DNA of 64,000 nucleotides from Archangiaceae bacterium (GTDB lineage: Bacteria > Myxococcota > Myxococcia > Myxococcales > Myxococcaceae): positions 1-64,000 of the forward strand of contig JAACJQ010000205.1 of assembly GCA_016879935.1 (NCBI GenBank). Reading direction: 5' to 3'. This document shows, piece after piece, positions 40,121 through 51,996 of this stretch (position 1 is the stretch's first letter; each line of letters begins with the position of its first letter). The notes below the pieces were generated by a model. That model was not told where the DNA came from. It was given only the letters and a program-made list of their open reading frames with translations, and did not search any database. The position numbers and the translations under genes are program-made.

Positions 40121-40777
40121 ATGGCGAATCGTCCACGAGTGGCGGTGCGGGTGGTCCGTGCAGACGGCGGGCCGGAGTCGGTGATCCCCATGCGGGGTGA
40201 CGTGATGCTGTGTGGGCGCAACGGCGATCTGTCGCTGGCCGACGATCCGTTCGTGGCCGACACGCAGATGCGGCTGTTCTTCTCGGGCAACCGGCTCGCG
40301 GTCGAAGACGTGGGTGGCGGCAACGGCGTGTTCGCGCGCCTCGCGCCGGGCGTCGAGCGTGAGGTCGCGAGTGGCGGTGAAGTGCGCCTGGGTCGTCAGC
40401 GCCTGGTGATCGAGCCGCTCCCCGTGCTGAGCCCGGGAGAAGACGGTGCGACGGCGTGGGGCTCGCCCGACTCTGGTTTCCGTTTCCGCATGGTGCAGCT
40501 GATGGAGGGCGGCACGCGCGGCTCGGCGTACCCGCTCAAAGAAGGCGACAACTTCGTGGGCCGCGAGACTGGCGACATCGTCTTTCCGACCGACGGCTTC
40601 GTCTCGTCGAGCCACGCCACGCTCTACGTCGCTCCCGATCGCGTGCTGATTCGAGATGGCATTCGCGACAAGCACTCGTCGAACGGCACGTTCCTGCGGC
40701 TGACGGCTCCGGCCTTCGTCGAGAACGGCGATCAGTTCCTCATCGGGCGGCAGCTCGTTCGCGTCGAGATGGCCTGA
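40121..40777 (+). CDS. Double-FHA protein
   Basis: 218 residues from ATG (MANRPRVAVRVV); an in-frame GTG at 40091 would add a CYAC motif. FHA domain 1 is degenerate (LCGRNGDLSL, no SxxH). FHA domain 2 is canonical: FVGRETGDIVF, FVSSSHATLYV, KHSSNGTF. Cytoplasmic. Shares its short divergent promoter region with the kinase gene, so it is a likely reader of phosphothreonines made by that kinase. Confidence 0.88.
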   Translation: MANRPRVAVRVVRADGGPESVIPMRGDVMLCGRNGDLSLADDPFVADTQMRLFFSGNRLAVEDVGGGNGVFARLAPGVEREVASGGEVRLGRQRLVIEPLPVLSPGEDGATAWGSPDSGFRFRMVQLMEGGTRGSAYPLKEGDNFVGRETGDIVFPTDGFVSSSHATLYVAPDRVLIRDGIRDKHSSNGTFLRLTAPAFVENGDQFLIGRQLVRVEMA

Positions 40778-40791
40778 GAAGAAAACACGAA

Positions 40792-40822
40792 CGCCGCTCC
40801 GGAGTCGGTCTCCGAAGCGGCG
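40792..40822 (-). terminator. Intrinsic terminator for dksA (minus strand)
   Basis: Inverted repeat CGCCGCTCCGGAG / CTCCGAAGCGGCG (13-bp stem with one mismatch, 5-base loop). On the minus strand the stem is followed by TTCGTGTTTTCTTC, a T-rich tract. It lies between the convergent stops of the double-FHA gene and dksA and could also slow plus-strand transcription. Confidence 0.8.
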
Positions 40823-40865
40823 CGTGGTTCGTTGAGTCTTTGACGACGAAGCAGAAGCGACGGCC

Positions 40866-41246
40866 TCAGCCGTACGACTTCTCCTTCTTCTCCTGCTCTT
40901 CCTTGCAGCGAATGCAGAGCGTCGTCACCGGCCGCGCCTCGAGGCGCTTGAGGCTGATCGGCTCTTCGCAGCGCTCGCACAGACCGAACGTGCCGTCGGT
41001 GATGCGCTGAATCGCCTTGTTGATCTTCGCGAGCAGCAGCTTCTCGCGATCGAGCAAGCGAAACGCCATCGACTGCGCGTACTCGCTCGAGGCCTGGTCG
41101 ATCTCGTCGGGGAGGTCATCGGTGTCGAAGTTCGACTCCTCCTCCATCGTCTTGCGGGCCTTCGCGAGGATCGCCGTGCGGCTATCCTCGAGCATCTTCT
41201 TGAAGCGCTTCAAATCCTTCGCGCCCAGCGTTCCTCGTTCAGACAT
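40866..41246 (-). CDS. dksA: DksA/TraR-family transcription regulator
   Basis: 126 residues from the ATG at MSERGTLGAK; longer starts add an unrelated N terminus. N-terminal coiled coil (LKRFKKMLEDSRTAILAKARKTM), a DDLPDEIDQAS loop matching the DksA coiled-coil tip acids, and a 4-Cys zinc finger CERC ... CIRC (GLCERCEEPIS, TTLCIRCKEEQ). Binds RNA polymerase secondary channel and works with ppGpp. The rel gene is 4 kb away. Confidence 0.93.
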   Translation of the reverse strand: MSERGTLGAKDLKRFKKMLEDSRTAILAKARKTMEEESNFDTDDLPDEIDQASSEYAQSMAFRLLDREKLLLAKINKAIQRITDGTFGLCERCEEPISLKRLEARPVTTLCIRCKEEQEKKEKSYG

Positions 41247-41335
41247 GGGGTCGAAAACTCTCCGGCCTACGGGAAAAAAGGCGCGAGAGTGTGCGACCGC
41301 GCTCGCCAACTGTCAAGCAATGACGAAATAACCCT

Positions 41336-41361
41336 TTGAAATCACGCTCACCGGATAGACT
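41336..41361 (+). promoter_or_regulatory. Possible promoter of the DisA_N-protein gene
   Basis: TTGAAA at 41336-41341 and TAGACT at 41356-41361. The 14-base spacing is short for a sigma-70 promoter. The -10-like box is only 9 bases from the ATG and no ribosome-binding site follows, which would make the mRNA leaderless or nearly so. Weak evidence. Confidence 0.3.
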
Positions 41362-41370
41362 GGTCCTCTC

Positions 41371-42252
41371 ATGTCGGACCTGTCCCGATTCGATCGCGAG
41401 TTTCTGAAGACGGCGCTGGCGCTGGCGAACCAGTCGGAGGTCACCCATCTCCTCTACATCAGCGACACGCCGCTCGCTCCCGCCGACCTCCGCGGGCGCA
41501 AGGCGCGCAAGAAGCTCCTGTACGCGGTGACGCTGGACACGATCGCCGTCGAGCTCGAGGCCCGAAAAGAGCGCGTCGTCGTCATCCCCGCGTACGACTA
41601 CTCGCGCACCGAGCGCGTGAAGATGGCGGTCGTCTCGGCGCTCAGTCAGGGCTTCTTCAAAGAGGGCGATCTCGTGTTGTGCCTGACGGGCCGAATCGGC
41701 CGGCAGGTCGACACGCTCATGCAGATGCGCATCGGCGGCAGCCTCGACGATCGCGTCGCCATCGAAGGCGTGAAGCTCGGAGACGAGTTCAACTCGCAGG
41801 TCGTCGACGCGCTCATTCAGCTCGCGCTGCAGATCGGCCAGGAGGGCTTCGAAGGCCACCCGATCGGCACCATCATCTGCATCGGCGATCACACGGCAGT
41901 GCTCGAGACGAGCCGGCAGATGACGATCAACCCGTTTCAGGGCCTGTCTGAGGCCGAGCGCAACGTGCTCGACCCGAAGATTCGCGAGGCCATCAAGAAC
42001 TTCTCGGTGCTCGACGGTGCCTTCGTCATTCGTGAAGACGGCGTGGTGCTGGCCGCCGGCCGTTACCTCTCGGCGAAAGACGACGACGTGAAGATTCCGC
42101 TCGGGCTCGGCGCGCGACACGCGGCGGCCGCGGGCATCACCGCCACCACGAAGTGCATCTCGATGGTCGTCAGCCAGACCTCGGGCGCGGTGCGGCTCTT
42201 CAAGGACGGCAACATCATGCTCGAGCTGCACCAGACCGCTCGGCGCAACTGA
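41371..42252 (+). CDS. DisA_N-domain protein, probable diadenylate cyclase (DacZ-like)
   Basis: 293 residues. N-terminal half resembles the pyruvate-kinase C-terminal-like domain that precedes the cyclase domain in archaeal DacZ (THLLYISDTPL, RVVVIPAYDYSRTERVKMAV). C-terminal half is a DisA_N domain: the DGA motif in FSVLDGAFVIREDG (about 213-218) and the block LGLGARHAAAAGIT (about 244-257), where the RHR motif of DisA and CdaA reads RHA. I infer synthesis of c-di-AMP from ATP, but the altered motif leaves activity open. Cytoplasmic. Upstream of a PHA-system protein. Confidence 0.8.
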   Translation: MSDLSRFDREFLKTALALANQSEVTHLLYISDTPLAPADLRGRKARKKLLYAVTLDTIAVELEARKERVVVIPAYDYSRTERVKMAVVSALSQGFFKEGDLVLCLTGRIGRQVDTLMQMRIGGSLDDRVAIEGVKLGDEFNSQVVDALIQLALQIGQEGFEGHPIGTIICIGDHTAVLETSRQMTINPFQGLSEAERNVLDPKIREAIKNFSVLDGAFVIREDGVVLAAGRYLSAKDDDVKIPLGLGARHAAAAGITATTKCISMVVSQTSGAVRLFKDGNIMLELHQTARRN

Positions 42253-42277
42253 CTTTCCCCCAGCGCAAGGAACCACC

Positions 42278-42598
42278 ATGGGAATGCTGAAGTTCGAAGT
42301 GCCCTCGACCCTGCCCATCGACGACTCGAAGAAGCGCGTCGAAGCCCTGCTCTCGTACTGGAACCGCAAGTACGGCATCACCTCGTCGTGGAACGGCATG
42401 AAGGCCCAGATGAAGGGCAAGGCCGTGGGCGTCACCATCGACGGCAACCTCGAGGTGCTCAGCAACAAGATCGCGGGCGAGGCATCGGACCCCGGCATGC
42501 TGCTGCGCGGTCAGGCCCAGAAGTACCTCACCCGGAAGTTCAGCGAGTACCTCGACGCCAGGCGCTCGCTCGAAGACATCACCCGCGCCGAAGATTGA
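42278..42598 (+). CDS. Polyhydroxyalkanoic acid system family protein
   Basis: 106 residues. Matches the PHA_gran_rgn family: an N-terminal amphipathic region with KKRVEALLSYWNRKYGI, then AVGVTIDGNLEVLSNKIAGEA, and a C-terminal helix with FSEYLDARRSLED. Small proteins of this family are found near polyhydroxyalkanoate genes or alone; function is unproven. 25 bases downstream of the DisA_N gene and likely cotranscribed. Confidence 0.8.
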   Translation: MGMLKFEVPSTLPIDDSKKRVEALLSYWNRKYGITSSWNGMKAQMKGKAVGVTIDGNLEVLSNKIAGEASDPGMLLRGQAQKYLTRKFSEYLDARRSLEDITRAED

Positions 42599-42686
42599 CG
42601 CGCCGTACACCGCGCCATTGACGTTGTAGAGTTCGCGCGCTGCTGCACCCGGCAGTCTCCGCCCCATCGCTGCGAGGATCACGATC

Positions 42687-45731
<3,045 letters not shown>

Positions 45732-45778
45732 CGCCCCTGGCGTTCGGGAATCGTTTTTCGCGTGAGTGAGGGGAGCCG

Positions 45779-46765
45779 ATGACGCTTCGTCGATGGACAA
45801 TGACGGTGGTGATGGTGCTGGCGAGCCTCTCGTTCGCGCAGGAGCCCGAGCGGCCCTGGGCGAAGGGCGTGGCGCCGTCGGCCCAGAAGCAGGCGCTCGA
45901 GATCTTCCGCACGGGCAACGCGGCGCTGAAGGAGTCGCAGTGGCGCATCGCGGCTGACCGCTACCGTGAAGCCCTCGCGCTGTGGGACCACCCAGCCATC
46001 AACTACAACCTCGCGCTCGCGTTGCTGCAGCTCGATCAGCCGATCGAGACGTACAAGCGGCTCGAGGCGGCGCTCAAGTACGGGGCGGCACCGCTCGACT
46101 CCGACAAGTTCGAGCAGGCGCAGCGCTACCGCGCGCTGGTGGAGAAGCAGGTCTCACGCATCGAGCTGCGCTGCGACGTCGACGGCGCGGTCGTGAAGCT
46201 GAACGGCCAGCAGGTGCTCGTCGGCCCCGGCACGTACAAGACGATGGTGCGGGCGGGCGCGGTCACCGTGGTCGCTTCGAAAGAGGGCTTCCTCACGAAC
46301 GAGCAGAGCCCCACCCTGCTGGGCGGAGAGACGCGCACGCTCGAGCTGACCCTGGTCGCCGCCGAGCAGGCCGTCGAGTACCGGCGCCTGTTCGCCGCGT
46401 GGATTCCGTTCGCGGTGCTCGGCGCCGGGGCAGCGCTGGCGGGTGGTGGCGTCGGCCTTCACCTCTCGGCCCGCAACCAGTTCGCTGCGTACGATCGCGG
46501 CATCGAAGGCTGCGTCGACGTGACGACCGGTGGCTGCGTGCCGTCACTCGATCTCTCGGCGATGAAGACCCAGGCGCAGGGGCAACAGGCAGGCGCCCTG
46601 GTGCTCTACAGCATCGGCGGCGCGGCGATCGCGGCCGGCGCAGTGCTGCTCTACGTGAACCGCCCCCAGCCCTATCGCGCAGACGTGAAGGTCGAGTCTG
46701 CGTTTCACCTCGTTCCCACCATCGGCCCGAACGGCGCCGGGGCCACGCTGTTCCTGAGCTTCTGA
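45779..46765 (+). CDS. PEGA-domain membrane protein
   Basis: 328 residues from ATG with GAGGGGAG upstream. Signal peptide (to SFAQ), TPR-like helices (about 38-110), a PEGA-type beta domain (LRCDVDGAVVKLNGQQVLVGPGTY to about 195), and two transmembrane segments near 203-228 and 272-293. This is the usual partner layout of myxobacterial kinases, and the gene follows the kinase-nSTAND gene by 47 bases. Exported, with unknown ligand. Confidence 0.78.
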   Translation: MTLRRWTMTVVMVLASLSFAQEPERPWAKGVAPSAQKQALEIFRTGNAALKESQWRIAADRYREALALWDHPAINYNLALALLQLDQPIETYKRLEAALKYGAAPLDSDKFEQAQRYRALVEKQVSRIELRCDVDGAVVKLNGQQVLVGPGTYKTMVRAGAVTVVASKEGFLTNEQSPTLLGGETRTLELTLVAAEQAVEYRRLFAAWIPFAVLGAGAALAGGGVGLHLSARNQFAAYDRGIEGCVDVTTGGCVPSLDLSAMKTQAQGQQAGALVLYSIGGAAIAAGAVLLYVNRPQPYRADVKVESAFHLVPTIGPNGAGATLFLSF

Positions 46766-46766
46766 C

Positions 46767-47849
46767 ATGAACCGCACCATTCGAATCTCGAGCCTGCTCG
46801 CCGTGACGCTCTTCGGAGCGACGGCCTGCTTCGAACCCGCCAGCACCGCCTGCAAGAGCGGCATCGTCTGCCCTGCTGGCAGCCGCTGCTCCGCCGATGG
46901 AACGACGTGCACGCGCACGGGCTGTGGCAACGGCACCGTCGACGAAGGAGAGGTCTGCGACGACGGCAACGTCAGCAGCAACGACGGCTGTCGCGCCGAC
47001 TGTCTGTCGACCGAAGGCTGCGGCAACCGCGTCATCGACCCGTTGAAGGGTGAGCTCTGCGACGACGGCAACACGCGCTCCGGTGACGGTTGCTCGGCCG
47101 ACTGCAAGTCGACCGAGGCGTGCCCCAACGGCGTGGTCGACTCGGCCGCCGGCGAGGTCTGTGACGACGGCAACACCATCGAAGGCGATGGTTGCAGCTC
47201 GACCTGCCGCTCGGTGGAGACCTGCGGCAACGGCGTCATCGACAACCGCTTCCCCATGGGCAGCGGCCGACAGAACGAGGTCTGCGACGACGGCAACACG
47301 CGCTCGGGCGACGGCTGCTCGGCCGACTGCCTCTCGGCCGAAGCGTGCGGCAACGGGCGGCTCGACAACATGTTCTCGCCCGACTCGGGCATTCCCAACG
47401 AGGTCTGCGACGACGGCAACACGCGCGATCGCGACGGCTGCTCGGCCAACTGCCAGTCGACCGAGCGCTGTGGCAACGGCGTGAACGATCTCACCGTGGG
47501 CGAGGTCTGCGACGACTCGAACACGCGCTCCGGTGACGGCTGCTCGGCCGACTGCAAGTCCACCGAGTTCTGCGGCAACCGCTACCTCGACGACATGTTC
47601 CCCGACGCGGGCTCGAACGAGATCTGCGACGACGGCAACAACCGGAACGGCGACGGCTGCTCGTCGGACTGCAAGTCGACCGAGTTCTGCGGCAACCGAA
47701 TCGTCGACCTCGGTGCGCGCGAGGTCTGTGACGACGGCAACCGCGTCTCGGGCGATGGCTGCTCGGCCGACTGCCGCTCGCAGGAGACGTGCGGCAACAA
47801 CGTGCTCGACAACCATTTCTTCGGCGTCGGCATGACGAACGAGATCTGA
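46767..47849 (+). CDS. N-terminal part: DUF4215 lipoprotein fragment
   Basis: 360 residues ending at the in-frame TGA. Lipoprotein signal MNRTIRISSLLAVTLFGATAC, then about a dozen Cys-rich DUF4215 units (for example CGNGVIDN and EVCDDGNTRSGDGCSADC). If translated as it stands, the product would be a truncated surface lipoprotein. It starts 1 base after the PEGA gene stop. Confidence 0.75.
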   Translation: MNRTIRISSLLAVTLFGATACFEPASTACKSGIVCPAGSRCSADGTTCTRTGCGNGTVDEGEVCDDGNVSSNDGCRADCLSTEGCGNRVIDPLKGELCDDGNTRSGDGCSADCKSTEACPNGVVDSAAGEVCDDGNTIEGDGCSSTCRSVETCGNGVIDNRFPMGSGRQNEVCDDGNTRSGDGCSADCLSAEACGNGRLDNMFSPDSGIPNEVCDDGNTRDRDGCSANCQSTERCGNGVNDLTVGEVCDDSNTRSGDGCSADCKSTEFCGNRYLDDMFPDAGSNEICDDGNNRNGDGCSSDCKSTEFCGNRIVDLGAREVCDDGNRVSGDGCSADCRSQETCGNNVLDNHFFGVGMTNEI

Positions 47850-47850
47850 T

Positions 47851-47881
<31 letters not shown>

Positions 47882-47966
47882 CTCGTCGGACTGCCGCTCG
47901 ACCGAGTTCTGCGGAAACAACTACGTCGACTCGAGCCGCCTCGAGGTCTGCGACGACGGGAACACG

Positions 47967-50486
47967 GTGGGCGGCGATGGCTGCTCGGCCGACTGCCGCT
48001 CCAACGAGACGTGCGGCAATCGCACGCGCGACGTCTTCGTCGACGGCGGCTTCTCGGAGGTCTGCGACGACGGCAACCGGCAGAACGGCGATGGCTGCGC
48101 AGCGAACTGCCAGTCGAACGAGACGTGCGGCAACGGCGTGCTCGACAACCAGTTCCCCAACCCGGTGCTCAACGAGTCGTGCGACGACGGCAACCGCGTG
48201 GGCGGAGACTCGTGCAGCCCCGACTGCCGCTCCGGCCTCGGCTGCGGCAACGGCGTGCGCGACCCGAGCGAGCAGTGTGACGATGGCAACCTGCTCGGCA
48301 ACGACGACTGCGGCGGCACCTGCCTGCTCACCTCGTGCGGCGACGGCGTCGTCAACGTCAACGGCCCCTCGCGCATCGAGCAGTGCGACACGATCGTCGA
48401 GTCGTCGAGCTGCAACCGCAACTGCACCAACCGGGTCTGCGGCGACGGCATCGTCAACGCGACGGCGGGCGAGCAGTGCGACACGGTGGGCGTGCAGGAC
48501 GGCGGCACCGCGGCGTGCGACCCCGACTGCACGGTGGCGTTCTGCGGTGACGGCTACCGCAACGTTCCACGCGGCGAGGCCTGCGACGCGTTCGGCCAGA
48601 ACGCGAACGGCTGCAACTTCAACTGCACGTTGTCGACGTGTGGTGATCGCATCTTCAACCCCGACGCCGGCGAGCAATGCGACGACGGCCCCGCGGCGAC
48701 GGCCCGCTGCAACGGAGCCCCTTCGTGCACCGTGGCGCGCTGTGGAGACGGCATCGCGAACTCGGCCGCGGGAGAGCAATGCGACGGCCCGGGCGAGACG
48801 GCGAGCTGCAACCTCAACTGCACCACCCGCGCGTGCGGTGACGGCATCATCAACAGGGCAGCCGGCGAGCAGTGCGACACGGTGGGCGTCAACGTGACGG
48901 CGACGGCCACCTGCGACACCAACTGCACGGCAGCTTTCTGCGGCGACGGCACCACGAACACCGCGGCCGGTGAGCAGTGCGACCCGGGCCTCACGTCGTC
49001 GCCCACCTGTGACGCCGACTGCACCAACCGCGCGTGCGGCGACGGCTTCATCAACACCGCTGCCAGCGAGCAGTGCGACACCGTCGGCGTCAACACCACC
49101 CCCACCATCACCTGCGACACGAACTGCACGCTCGCGAGCTGCGGTGACGGAACCATCAACTCGGCGCGCGGAGAGACGTGCGACACGGTCGGCGTGAACG
49201 CGACGCCCACGAACGTCTGCGACACCGACTGCACCGCGGCAACCTGCGGCGACGGCACGGTGAACCCGGCGCGCAGCGAGCAGTGCGACACCGTCGGCGT
49301 CAACACCACCGCTACCGCCACCTGCGACACCGACTGCACCACCGCCCGCTGCGGCGACGGCACCTCGAACACGGCCGCGGGTGAGCAGTGCGACGATGGA
49401 AACCCCTCGAACGCCGACAACTGTCTGACGAGTTGCCGCACCTCTGCCTGTGGCGACGGCTTCATCGATGGCCAGTCTCCGGGCGTCGAGGTCTGCGACG
49501 ACGGCGAAGGCACGCCCACCACCGAGACGAGCTGCCCCTATGGCGAGGCCAACTGCACGCGGTGCAACGACACCTGCTCCGCCGTGCTGACGCTCACTGG
49601 CCAGTACTGTGGCGACAACTCGACCCAGCTGAGCCAGGGCGAGCTCTGCGACGACGGCAACCGCGTGACCGAGACGGGTTCATGCCCCTACGGCCAGGCG
49701 ACCTGCCCCGCCTGCAACGCCGACTGCACCGCCACCATCAACCGCCCGAGCGGCGGCGTCTGCGGAGACAACACGGTACAGGCGCCGTTCGAGGACTGCG
49801 ACGACAACAACACCACGACCGAAACGGCCTGCGCCTATGGCACGGCGACGTGCACGGGCTGTGACTCCTCGTGCCACAACGTGCCCGGGCTGCGAGGCAA
49901 CGTGTGTGGTGACGGCGTGCGCGATCTCACCAACGAGACCTGCGACGACGGCAACACCAGCGCCTGCGGCACGTGCGGTGGTGCCCTGGGTGCGCGCTGC
50001 TCGGTGACGCAGTCGCTCCAGGCGGCGACGGGCTCCATCGTCGCGGTCAACAAGTCGGCGACGACCGATGGCACCACGTTCACGCTGAACGACGGTATTC
50101 ATGCCGCCGTGGTGTTCGAGTTCGACGCCGACCCCGACCCGGGCACCTTCACGGGCGGCAACGTGCGCGTGAATCTCAACCCGGGCGGAGGCAGCGCGAC
50201 CGACGTGGCCGACAACATTCGAGCCGCCATCAACGGCCTGCCCTCGACCACGCTGGCCATCACGGCGGGTGGAGCGACGGCGACGGTCACGCTCACCAAC
50301 GATGCCCAGGGTGCGTTCGGCAACGTCGCCATCACCACCACCCTCTCGACGATGGGGTACTCGGTCTCGGGCATGACGGGCGGCCGCGGCCGTGACTGCC
50401 CTGCCACGACGGGCTGCGCTTCGACGAACGACTGCGCTCCGGGCCTGACCTGCCAGCCGAGCGCTGGCGGCCTCACCTGCCAGTAA
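47967..50486 (+). CDS. C-terminal part: DUF4215 fragment without signal peptide
   Basis: 839 residues from the first in-frame GTG after the stop. Starts inside a repeat, has no ribosome-binding site or signal peptide, so it is probably not expressed alone unless the TGA is read through. Contains more Cys-rich units and ends with a beta domain (residues about 665-800, AATGSIVAVNKSATTDG) and CQPSAGGLTCQ. Confidence 0.6.
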   Translation: MGGDGCSADCRSNETCGNRTRDVFVDGGFSEVCDDGNRQNGDGCAANCQSNETCGNGVLDNQFPNPVLNESCDDGNRVGGDSCSPDCRSGLGCGNGVRDPSEQCDDGNLLGNDDCGGTCLLTSCGDGVVNVNGPSRIEQCDTIVESSSCNRNCTNRVCGDGIVNATAGEQCDTVGVQDGGTAACDPDCTVAFCGDGYRNVPRGEACDAFGQNANGCNFNCTLSTCGDRIFNPDAGEQCDDGPAATARCNGAPSCTVARCGDGIANSAAGEQCDGPGETASCNLNCTTRACGDGIINRAAGEQCDTVGVNVTATATCDTNCTAAFCGDGTTNTAAGEQCDPGLTSSPTCDADCTNRACGDGFINTAASEQCDTVGVNTTPTITCDTNCTLASCGDGTINSARGETCDTVGVNATPTNVCDTDCTAATCGDGTVNPARSEQCDTVGVNTTATATCDTDCTTARCGDGTSNTAAGEQCDDGNPSNADNCLTSCRTSACGDGFIDGQSPGVEVCDDGEGTPTTETSCPYGEANCTRCNDTCSAVLTLTGQYCGDNSTQLSQGELCDDGNRVTETGSCPYGQATCPACNADCTATINRPSGGVCGDNTVQAPFEDCDDNNTTTETACAYGTATCTGCDSSCHNVPGLRGNVCGDGVRDLTNETCDDGNTSACGTCGGALGARCSVTQSLQAATGSIVAVNKSATTDGTTFTLNDGIHAAVVFEFDADPDPGTFTGGNVRVNLNPGGGSATDVADNIRAAINGLPSTTLAITAGGATATVTLTNDAQGAFGNVAITTTLSTMGYSVSGMTGGRGRDCPATTGCASTNDCAPGLTCQPSAGGLTCQ

Positions 50487-50554
50487 CCAGTGGGTTTCAC
50501 TGACTCTTTCGGCACGGGGATCGTTTCCTCGCGCCGAACGTTTCAGGTTGTACC

Positions 50555-51154
50555 TTGCGCTGGTTGATCGCCCTGCCCTTCAGGCTCTTCTGGAAGCTCT
50601 CGTTCGGGCAGAAGCTCGTGGTGCTGGTCTGCGCGCCGCTGCTCGCCATCAACGGAGCGGTCGCCTTCTTCGGCAGCTCGGTCGTCTTTCCCCTCTCGCC
50701 CTTCTTTCTCGAAGAGAAGGTGTTCGCGCTGAAGACGTACGCGAAGCACCGGCCCGTCTGTGCGCTCACCGGCCACGGCGATCTCGAGACCCTCGCCAGT
50801 CAGGCGGAGCGAAAGCACGGACTGCCCCGCGGCCTCATGTGGGCCATCGTGCAGACCGAGAGTGGCGCGCGCCCGCACCGCATCTCGTTCGCTGGAGCGA
50901 TGGGCCCGGCACAGCTGATGCCCGGCACTGCGGCCTTGATGGGGGTGAGCGACCCGTTCGATCCACACGAGGCGGTCGACGCGGGCGCCCGGTACTTGAA
51001 GCAGCAGCTCGATCGTTTCGGTGACGTGACGCTCGCCGTGGCTGCGTACAACGCGGGGCCCGGTGCGGTGCACGGCGTGGTGCCGAGGAACGGCGAGACC
51101 GAGCACTACGTCGCGAAGGTGATGCGCACGTTCTCGGGCACCCGCCTGCGCTGA
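50555..51154 (+). CDS. Lytic transglycosylase (SLT domain), membrane-anchored
   Basis: 199 residues from TTG (MRWLIALPF). N-terminal transmembrane anchor (about 20-45) and a Slt70-type domain: catalytic Glu102 in AIVQTESGARP, then GPAQLMPGTA and AYNAGPGAV. Cleaves the MurNAc-GlcNAc bond of peptidoglycan with formation of anhydro-MurNAc. A lone gene between the DUF4215 gene and the AKR-like gene; its stop is 23 bases before the AKR start. Confidence 0.9.
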   Translation: MRWLIALPFRLFWKLSFGQKLVVLVCAPLLAINGAVAFFGSSVVFPLSPFFLEEKVFALKTYAKHRPVCALTGHGDLETLASQAERKHGLPRGLMWAIVQTESGARPHRISFAGAMGPAQLMPGTAALMGVSDPFDPHEAVDAGARYLKQQLDRFGDVTLAVAAYNAGPGAVHGVVPRNGETEHYVAKVMRTFSGTRLR

Positions 51155-51177
51155 GCGGAGTAGCGTTCTCGGTCGCG

Positions 51178-51996
51178 ATGAGAACCCGACTGACCGACAG
51201 GCTCGTGCTGGGCGAGGGGCTCGAGGTCAGCCCCATCTGCCTGGGCATGGTGGACGACCCGAAGACGGTGGCCGCGGCGTACGAGGCGGGCATCAACTTC
51301 TTCTTCCTCACCGCCGACATGCACTGGCCGCTCTACGCGCCGCTTCGTGAGGGCCTCAAGCGGCTGCTCCAGAAGCGGCAGGTGCGCGATCGCATCGTCG
51401 TCTGCGCGACCGCGTACGTCACCCAGCCCGACTTCTGCGAGATGCCCTTCGAAGAGGTGCTCTCCGAGATTCCCGGCCTGGAGCGCCTCGACGTGCTGGC
51501 CATGGGCGGGGTGTACGCGAACGACTTCGGGCCACGCCTGCCCGTCTACGAGCGGCATCGAGAGCACGGCTTCGTCGGCAATCGCGCGATCGGCGCCAGC
51601 TTTCACGATCGGCTCACCGCGCGCTCGGCCGTGCGGCACCGCCTCGTCGATCTCGCGTTCGTTCGTTTCAACGCCGGCCACCCCGGCGCGAAAGAAGACG
51701 TCTTCGCGAAGCTGCCGAAGCGCCGCCCGCTGATCTTCAACTTCAAGAGCACCGACGGCTGGGTGAACGACGATCGCCTCGACGAGCTGGGGCTCGAAGC
51801 CGGCGTGTGGCGGCCGTCGATCACCGATCACTATCGCTACGCGCTCACCCAGCCTGCGGTCGATGGCGGGCTCGTCGCCTTGTCGTCGACGAAAGAGGTC
51901 CGTGCGCTCTCGGACGCCCTCGCGAAGGGGCCGCTCGACGAGTCGGAGCAGGCCTGGCTCGAGCACCTGGCCCAGACGGATCTCTCGACGCCATGA
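51178..51996 (+). CDS. Aldo/keto reductase-like protein with degenerate active site
   Basis: 272 residues. AKR-type N terminus (LEVSPICLGM, AYEAGINFFFLTA) and later SDALAKGP-type tail. The usual catalytic tetrad is not recoverable: the Asp/Tyr positions read LTADMHWPLY, the Lys strand reads RIVVCATAYV and the His strand reads LDVLAMGGVY. Either it lost reductase activity or it binds an altered substrate. Its stop overlaps the start of the JmjC gene (ATGA), so the two are translationally coupled. Confidence 0.7.
   Translation: MRTRLTDRLVLGEGLEVSPICLGMVDDPKTVAAAYEAGINFFFLTADMHWPLYAPLREGLKRLLQKRQVRDRIVVCATAYVTQPDFCEMPFEEVLSEIPGLERLDVLAMGGVYANDFGPRLPVYERHREHGFVGNRAIGASFHDRLTARSAVRHRLVDLAFVRFNAGHPGAKEDVFAKLPKRRPLIFNFKSTDGWVNDDRLDELGLEAGVWRPSITDHYRYALTQPAVDGGLVALSSTKEVRALSDALAKGPLDESEQAWLEHLAQTDLSTP

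Noticed and set aside
47847..47849. TGA as selenocysteine codon in the DUF4215 gene
   Set aside because: The TGA replaces a Cys codon, which is suggestive, but the neighbouring codon is changed too (Asp to Tyr), the downstream hairpin-capable sequence occurs in all other repeats, and Sec in a disulfide-rich surface repeat has no known parallel.
50488..50502. Terminator hairpin after the DUF4215 gene (CAGTG-GGTTT-CACTG)
   Set aside because: Stem is only 5 bp and the following tract (ACTCTTTC) is short; too weak to list.
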